A DNA stretch of 64,000 nucleotides, taken from contig JAOVFP010000004.1 of the NCBI GenBank assembly GCA_025738555.1, forward strand, positions 2,480,001 through 2,544,000, written 5' to 3'. Shown here one piece after another: positions 25,000 through 36,475 of this stretch. The stretch is from Cyathus striatus. Taxonomy: Eukaryota > Basidiomycota > Agaricomycetes > Agaricales > Nidulariaceae. A program made the translations under genes and the position numbers. The notes below the pieces were generated by a model. The model was not told the origin of the DNA. It saw only the letters and a program-made list of their open reading frames with translations, and did not search any database. Position 1 is the first letter of the stretch. Each line of letters starts with the position of its first letter.

Positions 25000-26367
25000 C
25001 TTTCTAAAGATTCGGAAAATTCCGTATTTATTCCCACGCTCTTCTGAGCATTGTGCCATTCATTCCAAGTTCACTCAGCGAACAATTGTCGTTCCAATAC
25101 CATCTAAAGTTGGTCATTCCAGTAACCTTCCAGTCATGATTCCAGTTCCAAACATGTGTATGTATACTTACCGGCTTGTTATAACAAAGGAAACATGGCA
25201 CAGGTGGTCTCAAAATGGTGAGCTAGTTTGGCCCAACATGTGGACAGCATGTCTACCAAAGCGGCATGTGAAAGCATTTCTGGATAGGGCCAAGCCTCAC
25301 TCTGGCTATTTGCCTTCGCTCTTGGTTATCCATATTATTGCACAGTTATGTATGAACATAATATAATAGTTTTTACTATATAGATGAAATAGTTTTTAGT
25401 AACAATATACAATTGAATCAATGTATTTTCTCTCATGAAGACAATTGAATATTTGGCACTTTGGCACTTGCCCAAATGCCATTTCATGCAAGTTCCTACA
25501 TATAGTTGTTCATAGTCATTCCATATTTCCAAACTTCTGAAGGACTTGTGAGTAGCTAAGAGTAATATGTTGTGGTAAAATCAAAATGGGTAACAATTGG
25601 CACACTTCATGGAACATTTGTTGTGTTAGTCATAGTTTCATGCATTACGGTCATCCAAGTTCTCAGTTGAACATTTCACCAAGACACTTGGGGAAGGTTT
25701 GCGAGTCAGAGGCAAAATGTGGGCTATAGCATATAGGAGGTCAATGGCACTTCCAGACAGCGAATTAAGTGTTCTATGCATCAGTATTAAGAGTCAGTCT
25801 CACATAAAAACTAGCAATCATGACCAACCTCTAAAATTTGACAATCATATTAAGTACTTACATTTTTTCAAAGTCGCTCCAAAGTTGGCTGTGAGCTGTG
25901 GTCAAATGTGTGGTTGACATAGGCAAAGCATCTCATGCAAAAAATAGCCTTATTTCCTAGTTTTAGATTTCCATTTACATCACTCCCAAAGAGCCTCTGT
26001 ATTCAACAGTTGAATTTGAAGATAGTGAAGAAGTTTGAGACATACTTATTGTATATGATACAGTACTTAGAACATATCCAATATGTAGACTAGATACTGG
26101 CATGTAGTGCATGGTTGTTGAATTGATGAATATGCAACACATTGAGAAAGATGCCTCTGAATGCCGTATAAGTGATGATAAGATTAACAATTGGCAAGGC
26201 AGTAGTAGCAAGGTGATGTCATACTATGCAGTGGGACAGAGATTCAAAAGTAAGCAGCCAAACAGTCTTGTTTACCAGTTGCCAGTTTGCCAGAGCTCGG
26301 GGGGGGGTATGGGTGGGGGATACCTCCATGGGAACTTGTCCGAGATCGGCAAATCTGATGACTCTTA
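25000..26367. other. AT-rich intergenic stretch, no gene seen
   Basis: Only short frames without recognisable domains. A G-run (about 26300-26306) precedes the start of duplicated copy B. Nothing else was recognised. Confidence 0.5.
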
Positions 26368-26476
26368 TTCCTCAGAGTCATCTATAACGATGCTTTATAT
26401 ATGCATCCTATGAGAGAACCCCCAAAACCCCCTCCAATCAGAGTGGAACCTTGACCATATGTGGGATTAGCAGGTG

Positions 26477-27926
26477 ACTGGATGACTTCTCATAAGGATC
26501 TGGCGCAGTCTGGCAATGCCAGATTTTCAAACTCCAGTTTATGCCTCTCTGGTGCCAGACTGTAACATGACCATCCACCAACTTCAGATCATCGTCAGAC
26601 AGCTTCAGACAAACAATAGATGAATGAAACAGAGATAAGCCAAAGGAAATCATGTGGAAACTGGAAAAAACTTCCTTTTGAAGATGTTATATCGTGAGTA
26701 ACTACCTTTTAAAGAGGTCTGAAGTGGTTTCACAAGTCTGGCAGAGGGGGGGGCCTTGCCAGATGTTCATGTCTGGCCCAGTCTGATAGTGCTCAAGAAT
26801 TTGAAATCCATCTTGGCAACTCAGTGCACCCATGTCTGGCAACATCAGACTGTGCTGGATCCTTGCAGGAAGTCATCCCCAGTCAAAAGTCCATCTAAGG
26901 ACATCATGTCTTGTCTAGTATCATCAAGGGACTAGCTATCAGTAGATAGGCATAGAAAAAGGAGAATATTTAGATTTTTTTCTAGCATGCTCAAAGCTCA
27001 TCTAGACTAGTATAATACCCAGAAAATGTTAGATTTTCCTATATGCAATATCTAGCAACATCTAGCACCATATAGGCACACCATAATCTCATTTATGTAT
27101 TTATAGTTATATGATTGAGGCTAACACTTATTGAATATGCTTTGAAGAGGGGTATCTAAACTGACAAAAAATGTATTATGCATGCAGCTAGTGATACAAA
27201 TCTAATTTACCTATGGACTAGATCACTACTACTATAGTACTACTACCATATACTACGTGAATGAACTAATGTCAGTAATACTATCTACTACATAGCTAGC
27301 TGCTTAGCATCAGTGATGAGGCACATACCTAGAGCCAATGTATGACATACCAGCTGCAGCTATGCCCCAGCTCCCACCAAAAGCAACATTCCTGTGTCCG
27401 CTCATTTCAATTCCTTCCGACAATGATATGATGACCACAACACTGACAAAACATTTGAGTCAGTATAGAAGGCATGATTTATGGAAAGGAATACGGCACT
27501 TACAAGTGTTCATTCCTCCTGGCATCAAACGATTCAGATTCTGCTGTGTTTGAGAAACAATAAATCTGAAAGAGAAAAAGGGAGGACTTAACGGAAATGT
27601 GCAAAGTCGCATGTAGTGTTGGTGGGAGAGAAAGAAAAAAAGTCGTCATTCTGCGAGAAGTGCCACGGTTATATTAGTGAAATGATGAGCTTACGTTGGA
27701 GATGCTAGTGGCAAAAACTACCAAAGTCTTTCGTGTCGTTGATGGACCTAGATTTTAGTTTGGTTGTGAGGCAAGAATTTGAGTTTGTGTAACAGCCGAG
27801 AATTCATTTTAATTCTTGACTATATGTTCCTAGATGACAATAGATAGTGTATAGAGCCTATATCTCGCTATGTATCATTAGATACCAGTAGATGGACTTT
27901 TCACTGAGAGTCATCCATTGATTGTG
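26477..27926. mobile_element. About 1.45-kb non-autonomous insertion with CAGTCTGGC-type repeats
   Basis: Copy A shows the empty site: AGCAGGTG continues directly into TCGGATCGACCC. In copy B a 1.45-kb block intervenes, starting ACTGGATGACTTCTCA and ending TGAGAGTCATCCATTGATT. GGATGACT and AGTCATCC are imperfect inverted ends. Its first 400 bp are full of CAGTCTGGC / GCCAGACTG / TGTCTGGC in both orientations, typical of subterminal transposase-binding repeats. The interior is AT-rich with no transposase. The exact ends and target duplication (possibly GTG) are uncertain. Confidence 0.65.
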
Positions 27927-29734
27927 TTGGATCGACCTGGATCGACCCATGCACAGCCCTACGGGTAATCAGCCGATAACGGCAGCATCAGCTGTTCTCA
28001 TCATTTTAATTATTGTCGAGCCTCTCGGATCAGCCACTCCTGACCGTCGGGGTAATCGTTGCTTTCTGTTTTTTCTTCCTTTCCCCCTCCCGCGCTCTCA
28101 TCTCTCGTTTCGCTGTCTCGCCATCGTTGTCTCTGTTCAAGCTCGCTAGGTCTTGTGTTCTGCTGGATCAGGGTCAAGATCTCAGTAAGTCCACTTGCTG
28201 TCGGTTTCCACACTTTGTATCTCGTGCCGACTTTGGCGATGGTCACAGCGTCTGTTCTGGGTTTCTAGTGCTCATGCACAGGATGAAACGTCGTTTTAGA
28301 AAGGTAATTTGTTATGTTTTTTTAAAAAAAAGGTGTAAAATCAGTAGGTTTAATCCCTTGGTGACTTATGGGAGGCTGCACAGGAACTCAGCCCCTCCCC
28401 GCCGTTTCATTACTCAACACGCTCGGTACTGGGGGTATATCAAATTGGAAGTGAAGGAGGTGGGGAATGTGGGTTGTGAGCAGTTGAATGGGACTTTATT
28501 TTTTGTGTCTCCTTTTGATGGTCTTGTGATTCCTCGGAATTCGCCATCCATGCTTCTCATTATAATATGCATTCTCAAACTTCGCTTTCACATTCCCAAC
28601 TTTTCTCAACCCTCACTGCCTTCACCTATGGATATGCTCATGCTCGCTTACGCTCGCACTCGCCACATGTCATTCAAACAAGTCCTCAGAGAATACCTGC
28701 AAAGAATAACTGTCGCTCCCCCCTTGAAGTGATACCTCAAACGGGACCAGATTCTGCGCACTTACGGGCGTGGGTAGCAATTTCCGAGATGCGCCTGGGA
28801 TGTTTGGTGTACGTTCCTCCTTTCCTCGCACTCCGTACCATGAGCTGACGTCGATGTAGATGTCGATGCAGATTGGGATTTTAACGTAGGTGTAGATAAG
28901 TGAGAAACAGAGAGAGAACTTGAGGGATACACATGTTATTTCCTTGCAAAATTATGAAACTTCGTAATTTTAAATAAAATTGATCATTGAATATTGAATA
29001 TTGAACGTTTGAACGTCCATAAATACTAATCACTGACACCGAGATCTAACCTCTGAACTCTGACCGGGACCTTTAAGATTCTTAGAGCTCGATAGCGGAC
29101 CGTGTTGATTACATTACCAATTTGAGCCAAAGGCTGTGAGCCTATGACACGAAACGACAAGGGGGATGGCATGTCGTTTAGGAACAACGTATATCAGTGG
29201 CTATACCAAATTTGAACCAGTACAGACGCTGATACAACACTTGTTGTGTGCACACCTGAAAGATCCACTGGCGCGCATAACCCAAATTTATATCGTTGAA
29301 GCTCTTGAAGATAATTTTCATCTCACGCCCTTTCAGCACATCAAGCCTGACTAGGTTATTACTTAATGCTAGTGATCAGTGATCAAGTACCACCCTTCAA
29401 TGAAAATCGTGGAATCGCATAGATAGTGATATGCATTCATTCAATGTCCTTTCGGGAAGCCTATATGGTGATCATCAAGTAGTGTTACTCACAATGTCTT
29501 CCTGGTGTCTCACGATATGATTCGTATCAATCTGGTTGAAGTACTTATTTTTGGCCTAATGTTCATGTATCTTTGCGAAGTGCCGAGGTGAGAACACAGA
29601 ATCGAGAGGACAATTATAATAGATTGATACAAACTGCAGCCGTGCTCTTGATCATCTATCAAACCAACATGGTATGAACATACTTAAGGGGCCCCACTGT
29701 CTCAAGCATCCCAACGCAATATCGTCCAGGCATA

Positions 29735-31326
29735 ATGAGCTCTTTAGCACAGGAAATTTCGTTTATTCCTACTGCTCTGGCTAATGCATATAGCCGCAGG
29801 GTCGTACAAGGTGTGGGCTAATATATTTATGTTGAACTAGCTTATCTGTTTTGTTTGACTCTCTAGTGGCAACATCATCTGCATTTGTACGTTTACACTG
29901 ATTCCCTGTGAACATGCAGTTAAATATGTATATGCTAATAACATCAAGATTTATGATTTCTGCATAACCCTCGACAGTGAAATTAAGTACATTTGGAAAT
30001 CACCCTGGAGTATCGTAAAAGTGTTATATCTCATAACACGATATATGCAATTCGTTGAAATTGCATTATCTTACTCCCGTAAGTGTGGTGTGTTAACTGG
30101 ACAAGGCGTACCTAAATCAGATCTTAGTTGAACTATACTTCAATGCATCAGAAAGCATATGTGTAAAAATTGGCCGGGCCGTGCCATGTATGTTATCCAT
30201 TCCTCATACTTCAGTTGTGCATTGCTGACATTGATATCATTAGGGATTTACGTGGCGGGGTTATCCGCAGGACAAGGTAATCACGGTTATATAATTTACA
30301 AATAACATTTGGTAAACACAGGTGACTACTAGTGATATTATCCATTCGGGCTTGGGCTTTTTGTCGTAGACAAAAATATGTATTGGTTATACTGTCAGTT
30401 GCATGGGTTGCAAATGCAAGTGCAGCATTTGGCCTCTCAGGATATCAGTCATTCACTTATGAATGTAAGTATCACTATGGCACTGAGTACCAGCTGATTC
30501 TGATCTTGATTTTTCTGAATATTTCCTATAGTCAAAATTCAGGACTTAGTTAAGGAAATGAATCAAGGAGGACTCGGATGCATATTTACTGGTGGGAATA
30601 CAACGCTGCTTTACGCAATCTTGGGTCTTTTGTTGTTGTATGATGCAGGTATAAGCGCATGCTTCTCGGATTTGCATTTTTCATTACTAATCTCACTCAC
30701 AGTGATTACAGTGTTCATGGTTGCACCGTCATATCGCTCATGTCAGTCTGTTTTGTAGTGTTTTTAGATGTTAAGTTGTCTTACAACAATACCAGTCCTC
30801 AGTAATGAAGGGACCTCGAGAATCATGTATACAATGCTTATGGACGGTATGTAAATTAAGCTGTATGCATATGTATTGGACTTGTGGACAAAGCTACGCA
30901 GGTGTTACATATTACATTTATATTTTCAGCAAGTATTCACAGTCTTCGTTCATGTTAAGCATCTCATATACTTTTAGTTCTATCATTAGCTAATCTCGTG
31001 ATTTTACCAGTACTGAGTGCAAGTTATTTTTACTGCATTATCTGACTTGTCAATCGGCTTACAGAATTATTGCAGCTAGAAAACTTCGCCATTATTATGC
31101 CGTATGTAGTTTTCCTCAGCTGCGAGCAGTGGTTAAACCTATGATACTGAAAATATTAATATTTCAGATTAGTATTGGTCATTCATTCCGTTCTTACCTG
31201 CAGGGTAGTGCTACATGCTAGATAAGAAGCACACAAAGACGACATCACTCCCACTAATTGCTCTATACTGTACCAACCGATTCAATTCGGCAGTCATAGT
31301 CGCGCATAACGCTATGACGCTCCATC
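29735..31326 (+). CDS. DUF6533 membrane protein, copy B
   Basis: Paralogue of the gene at 20049, beginning MSSLAQEISFIPTALANAYS at 29735. The signature reads IYDFCITLDSEIKYIWKSPW, then SIVKVLYLITRYMQF. The loop and next helix read VILSIRAWAFCRRQKYVLVI, and LLYAILGLLLLYDAG follows. The exon/intron layout is the same as copy A with donors and acceptors conserved. Near the C-terminus an AGA TAA GAA replaces copy A's AGA GAT GAA, so the last roughly 25-30 residues are lost (stop in about 31219-31224). Otherwise I saw no break. It may still make a protein. Confidence 0.68.
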
Positions 31327-32870
31327 GTTACTCCATCATTTAATTTATTCACTGTAGTTCTAGTTCGTTTTGCCTTAGTTAAGTGGTCGCCGTATTCTCA
31401 GGATCTACTCATTTTTCTGTATTTTCTGCACATATCTTTACTTATAAATTTTGGTAATAATCTATTTAATAGTGATGCAAAGGTGATGTGTATTTTGACG
31501 CGCTAGTGCGTCGTGAATATCGGTGTGAAAATCATTTGTTGTATTGTTGGTTATTAATGAGTGAGTGTATTATTGAAGCCGCGAGATTTGATCCTATCTG
31601 GAAATTGCAGGTAATGAGCGATCTACTTCCAACTCCTACACTCTATTTCGAACATGTATGAAATACTTAATAACTTTACAATTACTAAGTAGTGACTAAT
31701 GAGTTGTGTTGATGAAGCAACGAAGCAGGTAACGCAAGGTAAGGCTTACTTACACTTAAGCAACAGGCAAGTCAAAGCCTAAGGCAAGTGCAAGTAAGTG
31801 CCCTTTCCAGGAACAGCGGGCCGGAAAACTTTGTCTGCCTAATAATGTAATTGTAAACAACATAGCACGTCGTCGTGGGATGCGTGGGACCAACGTCGTG
31901 GGAATGCCCATCGTCCTATATCGGTGTTCAGCATCCAACTCCCTCACTTACGGTCTCTTCCGGTGTCCTGGCATTCTTCCCTCTTCCCAACTCGCAATAT
32001 CCTTTGATCTTTTGATTTTCTGTTTCGCCTCCGCTCAAGCCCGTTGCCAAACCCGCTGCTTTCATTGTCCTTTCATATTGCTTGCAATACTACACCCTCG
32101 GACCCCTCAGAGTCAGAACTGGAATGACGACAATGACTTACCGTGGCCTATACCAATTATGAGCACTGCTACTGTAGAGTGGGTGAGTATCGTAACTCTC
32201 TACTTGATGTTGGAGCAGGTTCTAATGAATGCCATCGTTGACGTTGAAGTTGAACGTTTAGGAATGCCACGCGACTCTCGTCGAAACTTTCAGACCACGA
32301 AGGTTACCTGCCTGAAGTGCTCTAGCTTACTCTCTTCAAATGTCTTGGGGAAGCGGTAGTTCTTGCAGGATGGATAGTGAAAGTGCCCTAAATCATCCAC
32401 AGTACGCTTGTGACATATCCTCCAGCTTTCCACCTACTAACCCTTCACTCAACCTAGTCCTCCGCTACCTCCACCCACTGCCTCTACCTCCTTTATAGTG
32501 CATCCCTTGAAATGCTCCACCACCGGAGCAGCTGAGCTTCGAGTTCTTCGCATACTGCTCCTGTCCATGCAAATGCTTCCACCTCATACATTTCCCATCG
32601 AAAAGCAGCACCAACAGTGTAAACTCACATTGCTGTGCATCTTGGTCCCACTGGGACTGCCTATGCTCGTACAGTGCCGCTCGACGTTTTGAACACTCAA
32701 TCTTCCGTTGATGCGCACGCCAAAATCGCTCCAGATCGTCCGGAACCATCGATTGCGCTCGACAAGTCACGTATCGAGCAGTGCAATGGTTAGACTGTGC
32801 TGCGTGGTGTTGGTACTCGATGTGGTACTTGGCGTGCAGATAAAGGCACTCTGAGGAAGAGGTTGGAATG

Positions 32871-33200
32871 AGGTGAGAGTGGGTCGTCCATATGAGCAAG
32901 GTAGTGTACCTAGCCACGTGGCGGAACAGGATGAAGAAGGTAAGATTGATTTTTTTGGTTCGATTGTACGATATGTGAACTGACGAGGGTGTTTAGTCAA
33001 TACATGGCACTCTGCGGGAGGAAGGGGTACGAGAAGCCAAGGCAGGTGAGGTGAGGTGGGGGTGTGTCGACCATATGGGCAGGGGAATGTACCTAGTATG
33101 GCTTTCGTGTAAGAGAACAGGAGGAAGAAGGTAAGCATGGTTTTTTGGTTCCATTGTACGATAAATGAGCTGATGAGGGTGTTTAGTCAATGTATATGGT
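32871..33200. repeat. 191-bp tandem duplication, two copies
   Basis: GAAGAAGGTAAG recurs at 32933 and 33124, which sets the period at 191 bp. Around each copy lie a shared GTCG(T/A)CCATATG upstream and GATTGTACGAT or CATTGTACGAT followed by GAGGGTGTTTAGTCAAT downstream. The two units are clearly related but diverged. Each contains a good splice donor (GGTAAG) and an acceptor-like TTTAG, so they could be duplicated exon-intron units of a gene I do not recognise. Confidence 0.65.
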
Positions 33201-34115
33201 TTAGTACCGACCGCTGCACGCAAAGTGGGCGAAGCATAGTGTCAGGGTATCTGCGTGTGATATAGATAGGGATTTGAAGGGGGGCTAGGGGAGGAAGCAG
33301 GAAGGGATATGCTCTTACTATCGAGCAGAAATCTCAAAACGACGTTTCTGAGCTATTCAGTCGTTGGTTTACGGCTGAACGGCATGCGAAGGCAGGGTGT
33401 ACGTTCGGAAGAAGTTTAGGATCGATATGCTTGCGGGGCGGCGTTGCAGGAAGTCTTGGCGGAAGAAGGTACGTGAGCATTGATTGCTCTATGAATGTAT
33501 AAACTAACAGCTATATTATCTAGTTTCCAAACATCATGTAGCTAGATGGCTGGTTCCCGAGCTCTGGTAGTCAAGTAGTTGGCCATTCCTAGCGCATGCA
33601 GTGTTGCCCACCATGCACTCTCGGTATGCGTTCTTTCAACATGCAAGCATAGAAGCCTTGAGATGTTTGCTTGTGTCGCTGCCTTTGCAGGGTCGCACTG
33701 CGTTGATGGTACACTCTTGTGTTTCTCTAGCCACCCATTTTTACGCTTTGTAGTACCTTCCTAGTCTAGCTGGCGCATTCTACATCTCAGCTATAGTAAT
33801 GCTCCGGCACTACATCTGGACTGTCAGTGGGTCGTTGGAGTGCAGTGTTGAATAATATTGTCTAAGCACTTCGTACTGGGTGGGGTTGAGTTGGCCGTAA
33901 TTCGGTTTAGACTAGTAAGGATTATCAACGGGAAAAACAAGGGAGATTATTGTGTAATAAGTACTTTTCGTTCTAACCGTATTGTTGCATAAGGTGCTCC
34001 TCACTTTCGACCCATTATCAATTGAGTCGTTGGATGTAGCGTGAAAAATATTGACGCGTTAGACGTTTACTTCAGCGAGTTACGATACTAGTATCGGTTG
34101 TCAATAATAATAAAG

Positions 34116-34150
34116 AAATAAGGCCGACAAGCGGCACAGCCCACTACCTC
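34116..34150. repeat. Short dispersed repeat, copy 1
   Basis: AAGGCCGACAAGCGGCAC followed by AGCCCACTACCTC. It matches 42252-42286 (GGGCCGGCAAGCGGCAGG, GCCCACTACCTC) with four differences, three of them transitions (A/G). Its origin is unknown; possibly an end of a repeat family. Confidence 0.6.
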
Positions 34151-34185
34151 TGTATTTATGGGGATTCTCATCTCAATTTAGTATA

Positions 34186-35125
34186 CAGTCCGTGACAGGC
34201 AAAGTCCACCAATTTTATTTCAGTACAAAAATGAGTTTTTTAGGACAAACTAATTACAGATTCAGATTCAGAAAGTCAAAATACATACAAAAATGATGTT
34301 TTTAAGAAATTCCCACGAGAAAATAGGTTTGCCAAATTTTTTGGCAAAAAAATTGACATGTTGCATGACTTATTTTAGGATAAAATAGCTTCAAGTGCCA
34401 TCATGGCCTGATTGGAGACTTGACAGTGTTGGTACTGCTTCCTCACAGCCCATCCTGCTGCTTCACCTGTTAAACAATGCCTATAAGCACTTATGAATCA
34501 CCATGTTCAGTTAATAAAATGGCAAATAACATCCAGAGAACAAGCATCTAAGTATTTCATAACCACATTTTTTGCATCTTGAAATGTTCTTTTCTCTTCT
34601 TCACATTACCAATATTTTACCCACCCCCAGCACTGTTAAAATGTATTGAATAATTCAGACATAGATTATAATAGAAAATATACTCATGCTACATGATTCC
34701 AGTCAAGCTCAAAGTCATTCTCATCTGAGCAGTAAGGGTCTTGAAGTAATTCACCATCCTCACTGATTAGCTGTGGTTTAGACACACTTATAGATCCCCC
34801 ACTGATCACATTTTCAGGACTTATATTGGGCTCTGGGGAGGATGTATTAGTGACTGGTAGTGGGGAGGAGCTTTGAAGATTAGTTCTTGACTGATTATTG
34901 CAAAATCCACTTGCATTTCAGCTCTTTTTCTTGGGTCAACCTCCAGGCATGGTGGTTAGAAAGATGAATTTTTGGCACCCATTGAGGCGATCCAGGGGCT
35001 TATATTTTTGCGGGATCATATCGCAATTGATGAGAGGATGCTAAAAATGCATTTTCCGTGAATTTTACTATTTTTTATGGCCAAGTGCCAAATTTTTGGG
35101 TCAAAACCTCAGGCACACCAGGTAC
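34186..35125 (-). mobile_element. Internally deleted mariner-type element
   Basis: Between about 34186 and 35125 lie only the first and last coding pieces of a transposase on the minus strand, with the catalytic middle missing. The outermost sequences (TACAGTCCGTGACAGGC on the left; GCACACCAGGTA on the right, read inverted as TACCTGGTGTGCCTGAGG) are only loosely similar, so the terminal repeats and exact limits are tentative. It lies immediately upstream of the 5'-truncated DUF6533 copy. Confidence 0.55.
34378..34950 (-). pseudogene. Transposase with the catalytic core deleted
   Basis: The N-terminal exon runs from the ATG at 34950 (MPGG-stop-PKKKS-stop-NASGFCNNQS) to about 34684 and includes an acidic stretch LISEDGELLQDPYCSDEND. 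This is the typical start of basidiomycete mariner-type transposases. The C-terminal exon at about 34470-34378 reads CLTGEAAGWAVRKQYQHCQV and matches the usual GLxG-AAxWA-KY tail. The several hundred codons that hold the DDE residues are missing between them. Both internal stops (TGA at 34936 and 34918) sit where Arg is usual. Confidence 0.7.
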
Positions 35126-35275
35126 TTCCCTCTGCATCCTTATTCCAACCTTCTTATTGCAGTTATTGATATCGGAATCCACAGTTGCACCGTTTCTAGC
35201 ATTGAACCCTTTCTCTGGAGACATGATGTATGCCAGTTGAGAAGCAAGGATAATTACTTATATCATTTCACATTA

Positions 35276-36475
35276 TGACTGGAATAGGTGTATCTAAATC
35301 AGGCCATAGATGAATTACCCTTCAATCTATCAGAAGAGACATGCTTAAATCTCGGCAGAGCCTCCCCATGTACTACAACATTTCTAATAATTCAGATGCA
35401 CTTTTTGACATTTACATTCTAGGGATTTATGTGGCAGGTTTATCTACAGGACAAGGTGATGTTGCTTCATTATTTACAAATGAAACCTAGTGAACATTAA
35501 TCATTTCTAGCGACATTGTCCCTTTGTGCGGCCTGGGTTGTAATTGTTTCAATTCAGCTTGGACTCTTAGGATATGATGCATTCAATTTTAAATGTAAGC
35601 AGTATTACTTAGATTCCAGCTAATTCTGACCTTAATTGTTCTAAATACCTTTTATAGTTGAAACTCAGGACATAGTTAATGAAATCAAACAAAAGGGATG
35701 TATATTTACTGGTGGGAAAATGACATTGCTTTTTGCAAACTTTGCTCTTTTGGTGTTCTACGACGCAGGTATGAGTCCATGCTGCCAAGAATTGACATTA
35801 GTATTATATGATCACAATTAAGCTCGCTTTTAGTGATTACGTTGATCATGGTTCTACCTGCATATCGCACATGTCAGTGTATTTTCAATAGTTTTAAGAA
35901 GAACATTTGTCTTAGATTCACATCAATCCGTAATAAAGGGAATTCAAGAATCATGCATACAATGCTCATGGATGGTATGTCTAGTCAGCTTATGGGGATA
36001 CTGCCGGAGTCCAGGCTAAACGACAGGTGTTACATATTACATTTATATATTTCGCAAGTGTTCATGCGCCTTAAATATGTTAACCGTCTCATCTGTCTTT
36101 AGTTATAATGTTGGCTAACATGGTGGTAGTAACAACTCTAAGTGTAAGTTATGCCTTATTATGTATGTTTTCAATCGCCTTACACAGAACCACTTCATCC
36201 AGATTACTTTAGCATCATTCTTCCGTATATAATATTCCTAAGCTGCAAGTCAGTTGGATCACCCATACTCAAAATGTTAATACTTCAGGTTTGTATCGGC
36301 TATTCATTCTATTCTGACCTGTCGAGTGCTGCTACATGCTAGAGAAGAAGCATATAAGGATAGCATTGTTTCTATTTACACTACATCTGGACTGTGGGAG
36401 TCATGGAAACAGTGTGCACTATTACTGATTTACTTGAAGAAGACTATCCTGTAAAGTGAAATTGAAGTGGGTAGA
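35276..36475 (+). pseudogene. DUF6533 gene, copy C, 5'-truncated
   Basis: Homologous to the 3' two thirds of the genes at 20049 and 29735, but clearly more diverged. The exons read VYLNQAIDELPFNLSEETC, a spliced PWIYVAGLSTGQ, then LCAAWVVIVSIQLGLLGYDA, LLFANFALLVFYDAG and the tail SAIHSILTCRVLLHAREEAY. The SIRAWAFCRRQ loop present in the other copies is missing across the intron at about 35456-35511. The start codon and the signature exon (IYDF...SPW) are absent. The sequence upstream is occupied by the deleted mariner-type element. Frames and splice sites of the remaining exons look preserved, so it may have been lost recently or may use another start. Confidence 0.65.

Larger units (their letters stand above)
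26368..31326 (+). repeat. Duplicated segment, copy B
   Basis: Same-orientation copy of 18125-21640, starting at ATTCCTCAGAGTCATC and ending at TATGACGCTCCATC. It is longer than copy A because of an inserted block (about 26477-27926) and about 140 bp near 28810-28950 that copy A lacks. It carries the second DUF6533 gene. The 239-codon frame at 28013-28732 is open here but shifted and interrupted in copy A, so I treat it as non-coding. Confidence 0.85.
31327..34185. other. Interval with a tandem repeat but no recognised gene
   Basis: Frames at 31880-32359 (+) and 32465-32917 (-) exceed 150 codons but show no domain I know. The minus-strand one contains DDLERFWRAHQRKIECSKRR, charged and possibly helical, with no close match that I recall. 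A 34-bp motif at 34116-34150 recurs at 42252-42286. The region could hide a fast-evolving multi-exon gene, but I cannot support one. Confidence 0.4.

Noticed and set aside
28013..28732. A 239-codon open frame in duplicated copy B.
   Set aside because: The homologous DNA in copy A (18440-19190) is frame-shifted by several indels, so the frame is not maintained.
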